A stretch of 64,000 nucleotides of DNA from Seriola aureovittata (lineage: Eukaryota > Chordata > Actinopteri > Carangiformes > Carangidae). Positions 53,001 through 62,300 of the stretch are shown one piece after another; the stretch's first letter is position 1; every line of letters begins with the position of its first letter. Made by a program: the position numbers and the translations under genes. The stretch lies in NCBI RefSeq assembly GCF_021018895.1, contig NC_079386.1:18328052-18392051 (forward strand), in the 5' to 3' direction. Below the pieces are notes generated by a model. It searched no databases and had not been told where the DNA came from. It was given only the letters and a program-made list of their open reading frames with translations.

Positions 53001-54615
53001 GTTATTCCGCCCTCTGATTCGCCACCAACAGCTGTCTCTGTGCAGAGCGTCATGGTTTTACATCCTCACACAACCTGGAGCAAAAAGCAAACCCAGGATT
53101 CACAGTTGTAAAGGTCAATGTAAGTTCATATATCACTTGAAGCTTTCCTCCAGCTGCTTTTCCCTCTGCAGGTTGGAACGGGTGGAATCGACCCCTCAGG
53201 TTTGGTTTTCCTTTGTTTTGCCTCCACAGAACCAAACTGTAAATCCTACGAGCTCACCCTCTTCGTCTTCCTCGCTGAGCCCGAGCTGTGACACGTTAAT
53301 GCCCTGGATGAGTTCAGGTAACGAGTTTCAGCCTTAATGTTCAGTCACAGCTGCGTTTTATTTCAAAACTCTGCAGCAAAATCAATTCACTCCATCAGAA
53401 TCGTCACAGTCAGTGGATCTGTTACTGCACCGCGGAAACACAGGACGCTACTGTAGCTTGAGTCAATGGTACAAACTTATGGAGGACCAGGAAAACAATT
53501 TTAAATATAATAAATATTTTCATAGGCATTGAAAATAGGAATTGTGAAAAGAATTTAATAAATCAATGATTAATCCATCAATAAATACCTAAGATTTAAA
53601 ACTGGATTTACAAAAACAGCATGAAACACTCATTAAATAAACCATTTATTACCTCTCCATGACAAAACCCATACGATACGACTGGTTAGCTCTCCAGCCA
53701 ATCAGAGAGCTTGTTACGTCCCATGGCCAATTGGGATTGATGAGTCAGGTTTTACCAGCACTAAGTGTCGCAGAGAGACTAAATGACAACATTAATCGAT
53801 CTATTTCTAAATGGTTTAAAACTGATTTTGTAAATCCATTTTTAAATCTGAAGTGTTTATTGATGGTTTAATCGTTTGATTACATTTTATAAAATGGGAA
53901 CACATACCTGGATTCCCTCTTCAATTTCCTCTCTCCAGCTGCTTTTCCTTTTCCTATTGGCTAATCAATTAGCTTAGTCATTTAGCCTCTCCATTTCACC
54001 TTTACGTGACACTCAGGCCAGGTATGTGTTCTCTTTTCAAATAGTTAAAATTCTATTATCTATTCATGAATTAATAAATGTATTGTAAATGGTTTATTTA
54101 ATGAGTGTTTTATGCTGTTTTTATAAATGCATAGTTAAATTATTAAAGTATTTAATGATGGAATTATCCTTTACTTTTAAATTATTTTATAATTCCTATT
54201 TTTAATGCTTATTAAAATATGAAATTAAGGGAATTCTTTATTACTTTTCTTGTGAAACTCCTGGTCCTCCGTACAAATTCACCCTGGGAATGACCTGAGT
54301 GAACAGCAACAGAGCGTTTATCATTGTTATCAGATAAAGATGGAAAAGAAGGGGTTAATGTGTGCACATCATACAGACACCAACATGCCTCTGGGAATTC
54401 TTCTTTTGTGTTTCTTCTCTGTCCTCAGTCACAAATCTATTTATACGATCACGAGTTTCACGTTTGGTTTCTCCTTTAAGACGTGTGAATGTCAAACTCA
54501 TGAACATGTCTGTCGCTCTCCCACACAGCAGCAGACAAACCGCACACATCACACAGAGAGCAGCATATAACAGCTGACAGATGTTTGAGTCATCAGTGCT
54601 GACGACCTACAGAGG

Positions 54616-54666
<51 letters not shown>

Positions 54667-54756
54667 CAAATAGATACACAAACAGGCTGTCTTGGGATGT
54701 CGGGGGCATTTCCCTGCTGTAATGACTCTGAGAGCATTGAATTAGAAACAGCACAG

Positions 54757-54812
<56 letters not shown>

Positions 54813-55575
54813 CATACCCACAGCCAGGTTAGCGATGAAGAAGTTGGTGACGGTGCGGAGCGTCTTGAAGCGGTAGATGACGTAGATAACCAGCGAATTA
54901 CCCAGAACCCCCAGCACAATGATGGTGCTGTAGGCCAGGATCAACACCACCTGCGAACAAACAAACAGCAGCAGCTGTAAACATCTGGCAGACACTGTTA
55001 TCTGCAGCTGCCTCCACTAGAAGCTCAGAGGAGCTGCCTTGCAGGATGTATGAGCTGACTCTCCAGGAAATACTGACACAAGTATTGATGATGCAGAAGC
55101 TCTGATCACGGCCACTGAAGGTCATGTGTGCACCTGTATGTTTCCTCTCTGTCTCCACCTGTACAGCTGTTGCCGGGTGACTTTTCATCAAGTGACAGAA
55201 TCAGGTCAAAATTTCAATTCTTTTGTTTGTGAACAAAAACCTATAAAAATAATGACATTCCCATCAGCCTCAGACAACGATTGACTGTATATAGAGATGG
55301 ACAAGTAAGTGGATAAGTTTGGTTTTAATCAATGACAGCTGTGATTTATTCAGGATTGGGTCGGGCACGGGTCCTAGTCGTAGTTTTGAAAAGACTTTTA
55401 TTGTGAAAGAGTGTGAGGGAAATATTGATTATCACTGAGAAGGTACAGTCAAGGAGACTTAATTAACTTTTCCTTCTTAGACCTGTGCAATCAATTTGAG
55501 ATATTGACATGAGTTTTTATTACTTTGCTGAAGTGCCAGACATTGAAGGTATCACACTTTTATTATAAAAGAGAG

Positions 55576-55621
<46 letters not shown>

Positions 55622-55810
55622 CTCTACCTGTACACTCAGCAGTCTGATGGGGTCCTCTGGAAAATTCACTCCCTCGAACACCAGCGTCGGCAGCGCTGGG
55701 GGGACAGCGCCGCCATTCGGGTCGTAGTCATGGTAGCTGAGGTCGTCGCCAGGCGGGGGCAGGAGGCGGAGCTGGTCCTGTGTGTCGTTGACTGCGCTAA
55801 CGGCCTCCAT
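37758..55810 (-). CDS. npy2rl: Neuropeptide Y/PYY receptor, Y2 type (likely Y2-2), 5 exons, complete
   Basis: Rhodopsin-class G-protein-coupled receptor for NPY/PYY peptides at the plasma membrane; family members couple to Gi/o. Exons 55810..55628, 54950..54818, 45466..45301, 39864..39711 and 38333..37758 join to 1212 nt, 403 residues plus TGA. Seen in the product: glycosylation sequon N8-D-T; TM1 with N79 (1.50); TM2 with D107 (2.50); C134 in TM3 paired with C214 in the second extracellular loop; Q141 in the PYAQGLAV segment; D158-R159-H160, the Y2-type DRH; W296-L-P-F in TM6; D307 just after TM6; N336-PLLY in TM7; tail cysteine C357; C-terminal T401-D-V. Segments such as [17 protein letters not shown] and [14 protein letters not shown] match Y2 far better than Y1, Y4 or Y8. 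The start has a strong context (A at -3, G at +4). The third loop (262-279) and tail (358-382, including six glycines) look expanded. Y2 identity is near certain; the Y2-2 paralog call rests on the coding introns, and Y7 is the main alternative. Confidence 0.92.
39316..39551 (+). repeat. Homopurine tract, about 230 nt
   Basis: Nearly all A/G on the plus strand with GGAAG/GAGGA words, hence pyrimidine-rich in the npy2rl pre-mRNA, just downstream of the (AC)n array of intron 4. Confidence 0.85.
39598..39709. repeat. (GT)n microsatellite abutting the npy2rl exon 4 donor
   Basis: About 112 nt of GT on the plus strand with CG interruptions near the distal end; in the gene's sense it is (AC)n from intron position +3. 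Confidence 0.98.
39711..39864 (-). CDS. npy2rl: npy2rl exon 4: second intracellular loop, TM4, start of ECL2 (residues 161-212)
   Basis: 154 nt, acceptor TTGCAG, donor GTACAC. It encodes CIVYHLE, TM4 ([19 protein letters not shown]) and REYGSF leading into the second extracellular loop. It is boxed in by dinucleotide arrays: (TG)n ends 6 nt before the exon and (AC)n starts at intron position +3. Because 154 is not a multiple of three, skipping it would shift the frame and remove TM5 to TM7. Confidence 0.92.
39871..39919. repeat. (CA)n microsatellite abutting the npy2rl exon 4 acceptor
   Basis: 49 nt; in the gene's sense it is (TG)n ending at intron position -7, where a pyrimidine tract would be expected. 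Confidence 0.98.
41628..41727 (-). mobile_element. tRNA-derived SINE head (5' part)
   Basis: The minus strand holds an A-box-like TGGCTCAGGAAGTAGAGC (41713..41696) and a B box GGTTCGATCC (41667..41658) at tRNA spacing, with CACTAATCG between and CCCAGCTCCTCC after. This is the head of a tRNA-derived SINE common in teleosts. The sequence departs from any known tail soon after 41640, so the copy is 3' truncated. It does not look like a functional tRNA. Confidence 0.75.
44366..44681 (-). repeat. Dispersed repeat family R1, copy B
   Basis: Reverse-oriented relative to copy A. It keeps a full palindromic CRE (TGACGTCA) at the left, the YY1-like motif (complement of CGTTGCCATCTTGG), the TGTAAACAGGTGAGTTAT tract and the terminal GACATTTTAACATGGGAGTC followed by TATGGGGATTGACTCACT. 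Confidence 0.8.
45301..45466 (-). CDS. npy2rl: npy2rl exon 3: TM2 to the DRH motif (residues 106-161)
   Basis: 166 nt between acceptor CTGCAG and donor GTGAGC. It encodes D107 of TM2, the TM3 disulfide cysteine C134, the peptide-binding PYAQGLAV segment and IALDRH at the cytoplasmic end of TM3. The last codon is split AG/G (phase 2), so the intron falls inside the DRY-equivalent motif. GC-rich third positions contrast with the AT-rich intron sequence around it. Confidence 0.93.
46054..46072. repeat. (GCC)n microsatellite
   Basis: Five GCC units within intron 2 of npy2rl. Confidence 0.85.
47623..47660. repeat. (GA)n microsatellite
   Basis: About 38 nt of GA with one CA interruption. Confidence 0.96.
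47960..48060 (-). mobile_element. Possible tRNA-derived SINE fragment
   Basis: The minus strand has TGTGCAGAACGGTAGAAC (A-box-like, 48050..48033) and a B box GGTTCAATTCC (48010..48000), with spacing close to that of tRNA SINEs. The A box is degenerate, so this is tentative. Confidence 0.35.
48441..49674. mobile_element. Inverted-repeat element, about 1.2 kb, in npy2rl intron 2
   Basis: A core arm at 48441..48484 is the near-perfect inverse of 49631..49674 (one mismatch seen). It contains TTCCTCAATTATTTATATTC and TTAGTTCATAAGGGTCCA. Similarity continues inward as CAAAAGCGTTTCCC ... GTTGTGAA against CAAAAGCATTTCTC ... GTTGTGAA, making arms of roughly 80 nt. No transposase frame is visible between them, so a non-autonomous DNA element is the simplest reading. 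Confidence 0.65.
49971..50010. repeat. (GT)n microsatellite
   Basis: About 40 nt of GT; a shorter CA array lies at 49841..49857. Confidence 0.97.
50832..51030 (+). repeat. TTAA-anchored repeat family R2, copy
   Basis: Starts ATTAAAGGAGCGATATGTACG and contains GCTAACTGGTTAGCATGCTA followed by ATGATAGAAACA, matching the copy at 7132..7440. Confidence 0.6.
51055..51224. repeat. Minisatellite, five units of about 37-39 nt
   Basis: Units begin at 51055, 51092, 51131, 51168 and 51196 with CTGAG(C/G) and carry the shared core CTGTCCGTGGTCCT. The spacing is 37, 39, 37 and 28 nt; the last unit is shortened. Confidence 0.9.
52230..52560 (-). repeat. Dispersed repeat family R1, copy C
   Basis: Same orientation as copy B. 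It retains GACGTCACCCACAGGTTTCT, the GCTATCTTGGCAGTGCCTGA block, the AGACACCAAAACTG tract and the terminal GGACATTTTAACATGGGAGT. Confidence 0.8.
53468..54283. mobile_element. Foldback element with nested inverted repeats, about 816 nt
   Basis: The arm 53468..53652 is the diverged inverse of 54071..54283: outer ends GGTACAAACTTATGGAGGAC and its counterpart GTCCTCCGTACAAATTC, inner ends CATTAAATAAACCATTTATT and AAATGGTTTATTTAATGAG. A third, direct copy of the arm's inner part lies at 53806..53896, and an inner palindrome pairs GGGAACACATACCTGG (53896) with CCAGGTATGTGTTCTC (54017). No transposase is encoded, which fits a MITE or foldback DNA element rearranged after insertion. Confidence 0.7.
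54617..54662. repeat. (CA)n microsatellite in npy2rl intron 2
   Basis: About 46 nt; (TG)n in the gene's sense, complementary to the (AC)n array 96 nt closer to exon 2. Confidence 0.98.
54759..54809. repeat. (TG)n microsatellite beside the npy2rl exon 2 donor
   Basis: About 51 nt; (AC)n in the gene's sense, starting at intron position +9. Confidence 0.98.
54818..54950 (-). CDS. npy2rl: npy2rl exon 2: TM1 to start of TM2 (residues 62-106)
   Basis: 133 nt. The acceptor is TTCGCAG followed by GTGGTG, and the exon ends in GTG G before donor GTATGT (phase 1). It encodes TM1 with the GNS signature (N79), the first intracellular loop ([12 protein letters not shown]) and the first turn of TM2 (IANLAV). 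The split codon G/CC becomes Ala106 when joined to exon 3, giving the family-invariant LAVADLL. Confidence 0.92.
54951..55627 (-). other. npy2rl intron 1 (677 nt, phase 0)
   Basis: GTAGAG to CGCAG. A pure (AT)n array begins at intron position +8, so the donor is followed almost at once by a self-complementary stretch. The rest is ordinary intron sequence with a T-rich acceptor tract. Confidence 0.88.
55580..55621. repeat. (AT)n microsatellite beside the npy2rl exon 1 donor
   Basis: About 41 nt of pure AT, starting at intron position +8 in the gene's sense. Confidence 0.97.
55628..55810 (-). CDS. npy2rl: npy2rl exon 1: start codon and extracellular N-terminus (residues 1-61)
   Basis: 183 nt, exactly 61 codons, ending in a CAG codon followed by donor GTAGAG (phase 0). 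It encodes only the extracellular N-terminal tail: an NDT glycosylation site at residue 8, an acidic/tyrosine stretch (residues 22-30) and a proline-rich stretch, stopping just before TM1. The frame stays open past the donor into an (AT)n array encoding an IY repeat, so the end was set by the donor and by the join to exon 2, which recreates the Y2 sequence around VQVVLIL. Confidence 0.9.
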
Positions 55811-55816
55811 GTTCGA

Positions 55817-55843
55817 TCACACGTGTTCAGCTGGCAGCGGCAT
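55817..55843 (-). promoter_or_regulatory. Upstream ORF in the npy2rl leader (8 codons)
   Basis: An ATG with A at -3 opens a frame that reads MPLPAEHV and stops at TGA, 6 nt before the receptor ATG. If this part of the leader is in the mature mRNA, ribosomes would have to leak past or reinitiate almost at once, a usual way of damping GPCR translation. The reading frame is seen directly; its use is inference. Confidence 0.55.
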
Positions 55844-55855
55844 TTTACAAACACT

Positions 55856-55857
<2 letters not shown>

Positions 55858-55923
<66 letters not shown>
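55858..55923. repeat. (CA)n microsatellite 48 nt upstream of the npy2rl start codon
   Basis: About 66 nt; (GT)n in the gene's sense, lying in the presumed 5'UTR between a likely splice acceptor and the start codon. Confidence 0.98.
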
Positions 55924-55924
<1 letters not shown>

Positions 55925-55950
55925 CCTGCGGGATGACAGAGGAACAGATA
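55925..55950 (-). promoter_or_regulatory. Possible 5'UTR splice acceptor upstream of npy2rl exon 1
   Basis: The sense strand reads a pyrimidine tract (TCTGTTCCTCTGTCATCC) ending CGCAG/G at 55925. It would start a leader exon running through about 66 nt of (GT)n and the short upstream ORF into the receptor ATG. No matching upstream donor exon was identified, so the promoter position is unknown. Confidence 0.35.
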
Positions 55951-56999
55951 GACAAAGGTAAATAACAGGTGAGACATAGAGAAACATTGCCCCATTTCTT
56001 TGCCACCAGGGGGCAGAATAACAGACAGTTGAACACCTTGAGTTTTTGTGTTTAATATTAGCTAACAGTCGTTCATGTGCTGTCTAACATACATGCTCCT
56101 TTTAGCTTAGCTTAGCTTTAGCTGATGAAACGTTGCGCTCTCTTCTCCGGCCGGCTATAACTAAATTTGTTTTATTTTCCCACACAGGAGAAGATTTAAA
56201 AAACTATGAACCATGTCACTTGTTTCAGAACTTTATTAAACCTGTCTGGGACAAACAGCAGGCAAATAGAAGTTATGGGACTAAAGCACGTCCATACGGC
56301 TGTGAAGATGCACAACATGTGGTGAAGTTGTTATTCTCTCTACGATTCTTTCACCCACAGCAGCAGCGTGTTCCTGATGCTACGCTCTGAGCTGGCGAGC
56401 ACGAGGTCGACGTATACAACAAAAACCCTGTGGTCCATGTTGTATGTTCCAGCTGTTTTACTGAAGAGAAAGAAATACAAAGAAGTGGCTAAACACAATA
56501 AATGTGTGAAACGAAGCATAATGAGCGGGGTCAGACACTGGTGGAGCCTCCAGGCTCCGCTGCTGCACTTCAACTCACAAGGACACACAACTCCTACTAA
56601 ATAATAACCAATGAGAAGTGGGAGCTGACTGATGTCATTATATACTATAACCTTCTCCTCAGCATGTCTTTACTTCCTCTTTCATTGGTCTTTTTCAGAA
56701 CCACCTAAAACACTTTATGTTTAACGGCAGAGGGTTTTTGTTGCAGTAATCAGGTCACTCCATCAGAAATAGAAATCTACTCGTTTTACTGGGTTATCCT
56801 TAAATCCCTTAACCTGGAAAGTAACCTGGATTATGAGTTTAAAAAGAAGACAGATCAGATTATTTCCAAAAGAAAATCATCAGATAATCTGTAGTACATG
56901 TAAACACGCCAAATAACACTGGACAACATGTCTCTGGCAAATAAAGGAGCTATTATTTTCAAGGTTTAGCGATTTGAGGAATTTTTCCTGGTTTTCCTC

Positions 57000-57041
<42 letters not shown>

Positions 57042-57042
57042 T
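57000..57042. repeat. (TTA)n microsatellite
   Basis: About 14 TTA units. Confidence 0.97.
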
Positions 57043-59062
57043 AACTTATATAATGTAAATTCCAGTCTTGTATTCGTTCTCTGCTTAACAGAGTTTGTGA
57101 TTACGGTTTACAATATATAAATATATACTGTATACATATGTATATAAAAAGACATTGCAGCTGATCGATGTCTAATTAAATCTGTCCAGTTTCCCATGTC
57201 ATTAAAAGTCTTTAAGGTAATGACCTCGACGTGATGATGTGATCTGCTCTATAGTTTACCAGGAGACTCAGAAAACTCTAGTCACCATCTTAAAAAACGG
57301 TGTTTTATCAAGGTGCCCTGAAGGTGCGCAGTATATGGTTGAGCCTGGTGAAGCAGAGCAGCAGATGGTGGTTGTACTGGGCAGCTCCCAGTGGCCTCAT
57401 TCCTTCAGGGCTGCAAATACTCAGAAAGAAAGAAACTCAGAAAAAGAAGTTTGCAAGTTTCCCCGGGCGAAGTGAAAGTCTGAGATTGAGCAGAATTAAG
57501 AGTTTCTCAGCTGCCAAAACGATTCCTGTACTTTCTGTCTTTTTAATCATTGTGACCATAAACTGTTCACCACACCAGCAGAAAGAAACTTTCATCTAAT
57601 CAAGAAGAAAAACCCAAAACAACAACAAATAGATAAAGTAGTTTCAGGAACGGTCTAATACAGAAGTAGTCGTTCATCATCAAGGTTCATTTAAAAAAAA
57701 AAGTGACACTGAAAGTACATTTTCTTCCAGAACAAAATGACCTATTAGTTTCTTGTTTTTTTTGTTTTTGTAGTTTTGCTTCCGAGTTTTTACCAAGGAA
57801 TCTGAAACTACTCAGTCTGAGTAAACTTTGCTCTTGACAGAACATTTACACCAGATCAGTTTTATACACATTCAGTTTGGGACCAGGTTTTTATATCTTG
57901 ATGGGAAGCGACAACAGGAAGTGTGATGTAACTACCTCGTGGTGACTCGACACCTGAAAGTGACCCGACAGTGACCGGCAGAGTCAGTCATACAGCTTAT
58001 TTTCCCCCAGTGGCCAACTGTGGTACTACAACTAAAATCCTCTGTGGCCACAAAAGCAAAGACTGACATTATGAATGAGATTTCTGTAATATTGGAAAAC
58101 CCGTTTCTGCTATGAATCAACAAACTATCCTTCCCTGCAGAGAGATCAGCTGCCATCAATCCCACCTTGTTTCCAAAGATGGTTATAAGAACTGATTTCT
58201 GTCGACATGGAAATATGAACAATATCTTGACAGCGTTAATGTGAATTTACTTTTAGTTTTTCCAGAACAGTTGCCCTGATTTTGCTTTTGACTATAAACA
58301 AAGGGGGGTTTTTCTTTGTTGCTATTTTTCTTCATTTTTTCCTTTATTTTATGCACATGTATTTTTTATTCATTTATTCTTACTTGTGATAACAATGCTT
58401 TGATGTTACTTTTGTGGTGAATTTTAAAATACACATCTAACTGCAAACTCTCAGTATTATGCCTTTTCTGTATTTGTGTTTGTAAAACTTCCCCTGCCTC
58501 GTGTTGTGTTGTGGACAAGGATCAAACTTTGTGTTATGTCCTTCAACAATTCATTGCGAGGCAACAACATAACCTTCATGCAGGAACAACGCATCGCTCC
58601 CACATAACACAGTAATAATGCAAAAATATTACATACAATACACTTCTCATGAAATATTTTCTTCAAGGAAAAAATGACCATGTACAAAGAGGCATGTGTA
58701 AGCCCACACAGCTGCTACCATCAAAATACAAAGCTTAATATAAAACCAAGAACACGGTCTCACAAAAGTGCACTCAAGCCAAACATGTCTGATGCCACAA
58801 ACACAGCTCTTCAAACTTCTCTTCTAACCAGCAGCTTCTCAAAAAGCTCCAAAACATACAAATATTCACACATCACATGTTTAGATGAAGGGAAAAGTGA
58901 AGCCCGAAAATAAGTGAACTAGTGACTAGCGAGAGTGCAACTGTGCATCAAATAAAACAATTGCTTTACTTCCTCTTAAAACACAAAACATAACAACAAT
59001 TTTAAAAGCAGATAGGAAAGAAAGTAAGAAAGTAGGAAATATTACATTAAAAAGGTATAAAC

Positions 59063-59132
59063 CTGCACCCTTCACAATAAAAGCCTTAGCTAAATCCTAC
59101 ACCCTTCACAATAAAAGCCTCAGCTAAATCCA
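59063..59132 (+). repeat. Two-copy tandem repeat, 34-nt period
   Basis: CACCCTTCACAATAAAAGCC at 59066 and again at 59100, each followed by T(T/C)AGCTAAATCC; nearly identical, so a recent duplication. Confidence 0.9.
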
Positions 59133-59297
59133 CGTAAGATCTTATAGGAATGTAAAATGTCGTAGTGACTGAAGTCAGTGTGAACACAGTGTCCAGTTTT
59201 CACAGTACGTCCATAGTTCCAGCTGATCGTCGACACTCGCACTTGAACTCTGTGATTCACAGGTGGGAGAACGTCACACCAGCTGTGTCATAGCTTC

Positions 59298-59299
<2 letters not shown>

Positions 59300-59341
<42 letters not shown>
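59300..59341. repeat. (CA)n microsatellite
   Basis: About 42 nt of CA, with further short CA-rich patches to 59570. Confidence 0.97.
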
Positions 59342-59342
<1 letters not shown>

Positions 59343-62300
59343 CTGTGGCCTCTCCGTTTCACAGCTCTGCGATGTAAGCCAGTCATCCGGCCTCAGGGGA
59401 TATTTCAACACTAACACACTAAGATATTAGCACAGGAATACTGACACAGAAACACACTCTCTCCCACACACACTCTCACAAACAATCCAAACACAACTGC
59501 AACCTTTCAGTACCATAAACTCACGTAGGAATGAACACACACTCACACACACACGAACACACTCCAGTGCGCTGATTCACTGAGCAAGTTGCCTGAGGGC
59601 GTTCAGCTCCCTCCCGCTCGGCGCTGACAGGATCAGTGATGGTGCCAACTCGAGCTCGCCAAGAGAAACCGACACAGCGAGACGGTGTGTTGCAAACCCA
59701 CCTTCCAAAAAAGGTCTGAGGTTTTAACACCGCACCATCTTTCCCACCGTCACCTCTCTATAAACAGAGAGGTGACGGGTGAGGAAGAGGACGGTCTCAG
59801 ACTCGTTCTGCTCGTCATTTTATGTTTTCAATTTACATCACCAACAATTTTTCACTCAAAGAGAAAAAACCTCTTCAACATGACATTAAAACATGTTGTC
59901 AAGTAGTTTGTCTGACATTTGAAGGAATCACTTTGCGCTCTGGGAAATTGCAGGGGGGCATTTTTCACTATTACCTGACATTTCACAGATTAAACAATGA
60001 ATAAGAAATATAACGGAAAATTGGGGGAAATTATTAGTGGCAGTCGTAATAATTTTTCCTCGACTACTTCTCTGCCACTTGAAGACGGCTGCAGGCTGAA
60101 CCATATTTGTTAAGAATAAATATTTAATAAGTTTGTATATATACGACATATACGACTATTATATATTTATATATCTTTCATATATGGAAAATCAATATAC
60201 ATGTATGTACCTATGTTACATTTGGAGTAAACTGAAATTCATAGTATATGATCCGGATCCGACCCCAGATTAAATGGATTCGTCCCTGGCCCATCCCCCA
60301 TCCCTCCACCAGCGTCGGCGCAAATTGGTTCAGCTCTTTTTTGTGAAATCCTGCTGACAAACATGACCTTCTCGACAGAGGTCATAAAAGTCACGCTGAG
60401 CGAATACGGGCGAACTTTGCTCCATGTCTGTCGCCGGGCCAAACAAATGCTGATCTTTGTTTAAAGCTAACGGCAACGTAGCTGAGTCAAACTGCGATAT
60501 TTCATGTAACAACAATGAAAACAAAGGGGTTAACTCAAGTTTATGAGTTGGACGACGGAGAAGTAAGAGCACTGATTGGATGAGTGAGACAGGAAGAGAT
60601 GAAAACTCCAAAGCTTATCACTTTACTTCAGTAAAATCCTTATGAATCTACCAATCGATCACACATCGGTTAGCATTAGCTGATATTAATCAATGGTCTC
60701 CACATTTGACGTTCAGAAAAACACATATCATAAATTAGGTGCAGCAAATATAAGACATTTAGAAAGTATTATCTGTCAGAGGCATCATGGCTGCCTGGTT
60801 TCCATCAAACAAGCATCTGGGCAGATGTTTAAGTTCCTGGTTTAAAGTGACAAATGAATCGTTAAAGCGCAGAGACAGAAGAGCAAAGAGAAGTGTACCT
60901 TCAAACTGCTGCCAGACCTCCAGCTTCTCTCACTAAATGTTTTGATGATCGGCATCATTTGTAAAAAGCTGACACCTGCTCCTCGCTGCACATAAAGACT
61001 GCTGACCTAAAAATACACATCCACTACTTTTTAAAGAAACACTCCCCAATTAACACCTCGCCACAAGAACCAGCATCTGACTGTAAATCAGATTACACAG
61101 TAGCAATCAGTTTATAATTCATCACTTCTTGTACATGTGTTAATAAAAATAATAATTTAGCAGAGTGAAACACAACAAATGAACCTACTTGTGCTTCTGA
61201 TTTTCCAGAGCTGTACGATAACCAGCCTGCACACTTGTCAATCGGCGTAGTTCTGGAGCGGGAAATACTGCACACACAGGGAAAGACTCTTGTTTTTCCA
61301 CAGTGATGAAGATCCATCCCGAGTCGTGGTGGTGTATGGTGCTAGCCAGCTACGTAGGAAGATGATGGCACCACTTGTCGTCCTGCCTACAAAGCTCTGA
61401 CAGGTTCTGTTGTGTGTCTGACCGGGAAAACTGCCATCACAGCACCAGACGTATTTCAGTTTCCTGAACAAATCAGAGGTGTGGGTACGATTTTCACAGG
61501 CCTGGAATCAGCCATGGGGCATCAACAGGCGACTGTAGCTAGCTAACACAGGCTGCTTTGGCTTTGAGTGTCTACACAGTTGTTTTCATGCCAGTGTGGT
61601 TTGATTTTAAGCCAGTAGAAAGAGTTCCTGTTTGGAAGATAGAGCATATTCACACGCTACAGACTGAAAATGAATCAGAACAGCTGTTAACGAGCTTTTG
61701 TGACTTTAATCTTTTGTTTTCTTTTCCTATTCTGACTTTCCTGACAGAAACAGAACAAATCCTCTTAATTTACTTCCCTCTAATCTTCTGCTCACACGCT
61801 GTGCAGTATTTTTACATTATATGAAAATCAGGTCTCACCAAACGCACACTCAAACTTGTCTAAATTTAATGGTGGATGTGTTTTCTCTGAGTTTAAGGAC
61901 TCATTTGCTAATTCCAACTAAGCAAACACACACCCAGCAACTCTTCTGCAGGAACACATTGATTTCACATCATTCTTGCCGAGTGGCTTCATTGGAATTC
62001 AGCGGACGACTCAAATCTTACTGAATCTCCCTCAGAGGACGACCGTTCATTATTTATTTGTACAAGCTGGCCCCAGTGATTAGCTGGGACGAATCAAAGA
62101 GACGCAGTCGTTAGGAAACATCAAGAGGCCCGCGACGGAAACACACACAGGATGATGCATCCACTCTCTTTTTTTGAAATCACACAGTGGTCTCAAAGGT
62201 GTTTGCATAAAACTGAGTGACCCAAACATAAACCAAGGTTAATAACGCTCTCCTGGCTCAGCGGCCATTATTCTCAGTTTCCCTCTGAGCAGCAGAAACC

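Larger units (their letters stand above)
45467..54817 (-). other. npy2rl intron 2 (9351 nt, phase 1)
   Basis: GTATGT to CTGCAG. It carries an (AC)n array from position +9 and a complementary (TG)n array about 96 nt further on. It also holds two inverted-repeat elements (about 53468..54283 and 48441..49674), a dispersed-repeat copy (52230..52560), a TTAA-anchored repeat (50832..51030), a minisatellite (51055..51224) and a possible SINE (47960..48060). I see no convincing extra exon or nested gene. Confidence 0.88.

Noticed and set aside
55577..55627. Read-through of exon 1 into an Ile-Tyr repeat
   Set aside because: The frame continues only because of the (AT)n array. A consensus donor at 55627 and an exact in-frame join to exon 2 explain the true end.
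37758..55810. Assignment to Y1, Y4, Y8 or Y7 receptor subtypes
   Set aside because: [20 protein letters not shown] and the ICL2/TM4 sequence fit Y2. Y1-group receptors have a different TM2/TM3 and a post-TM5 intron. Y7 is closest, but the match to Y2 is stronger.
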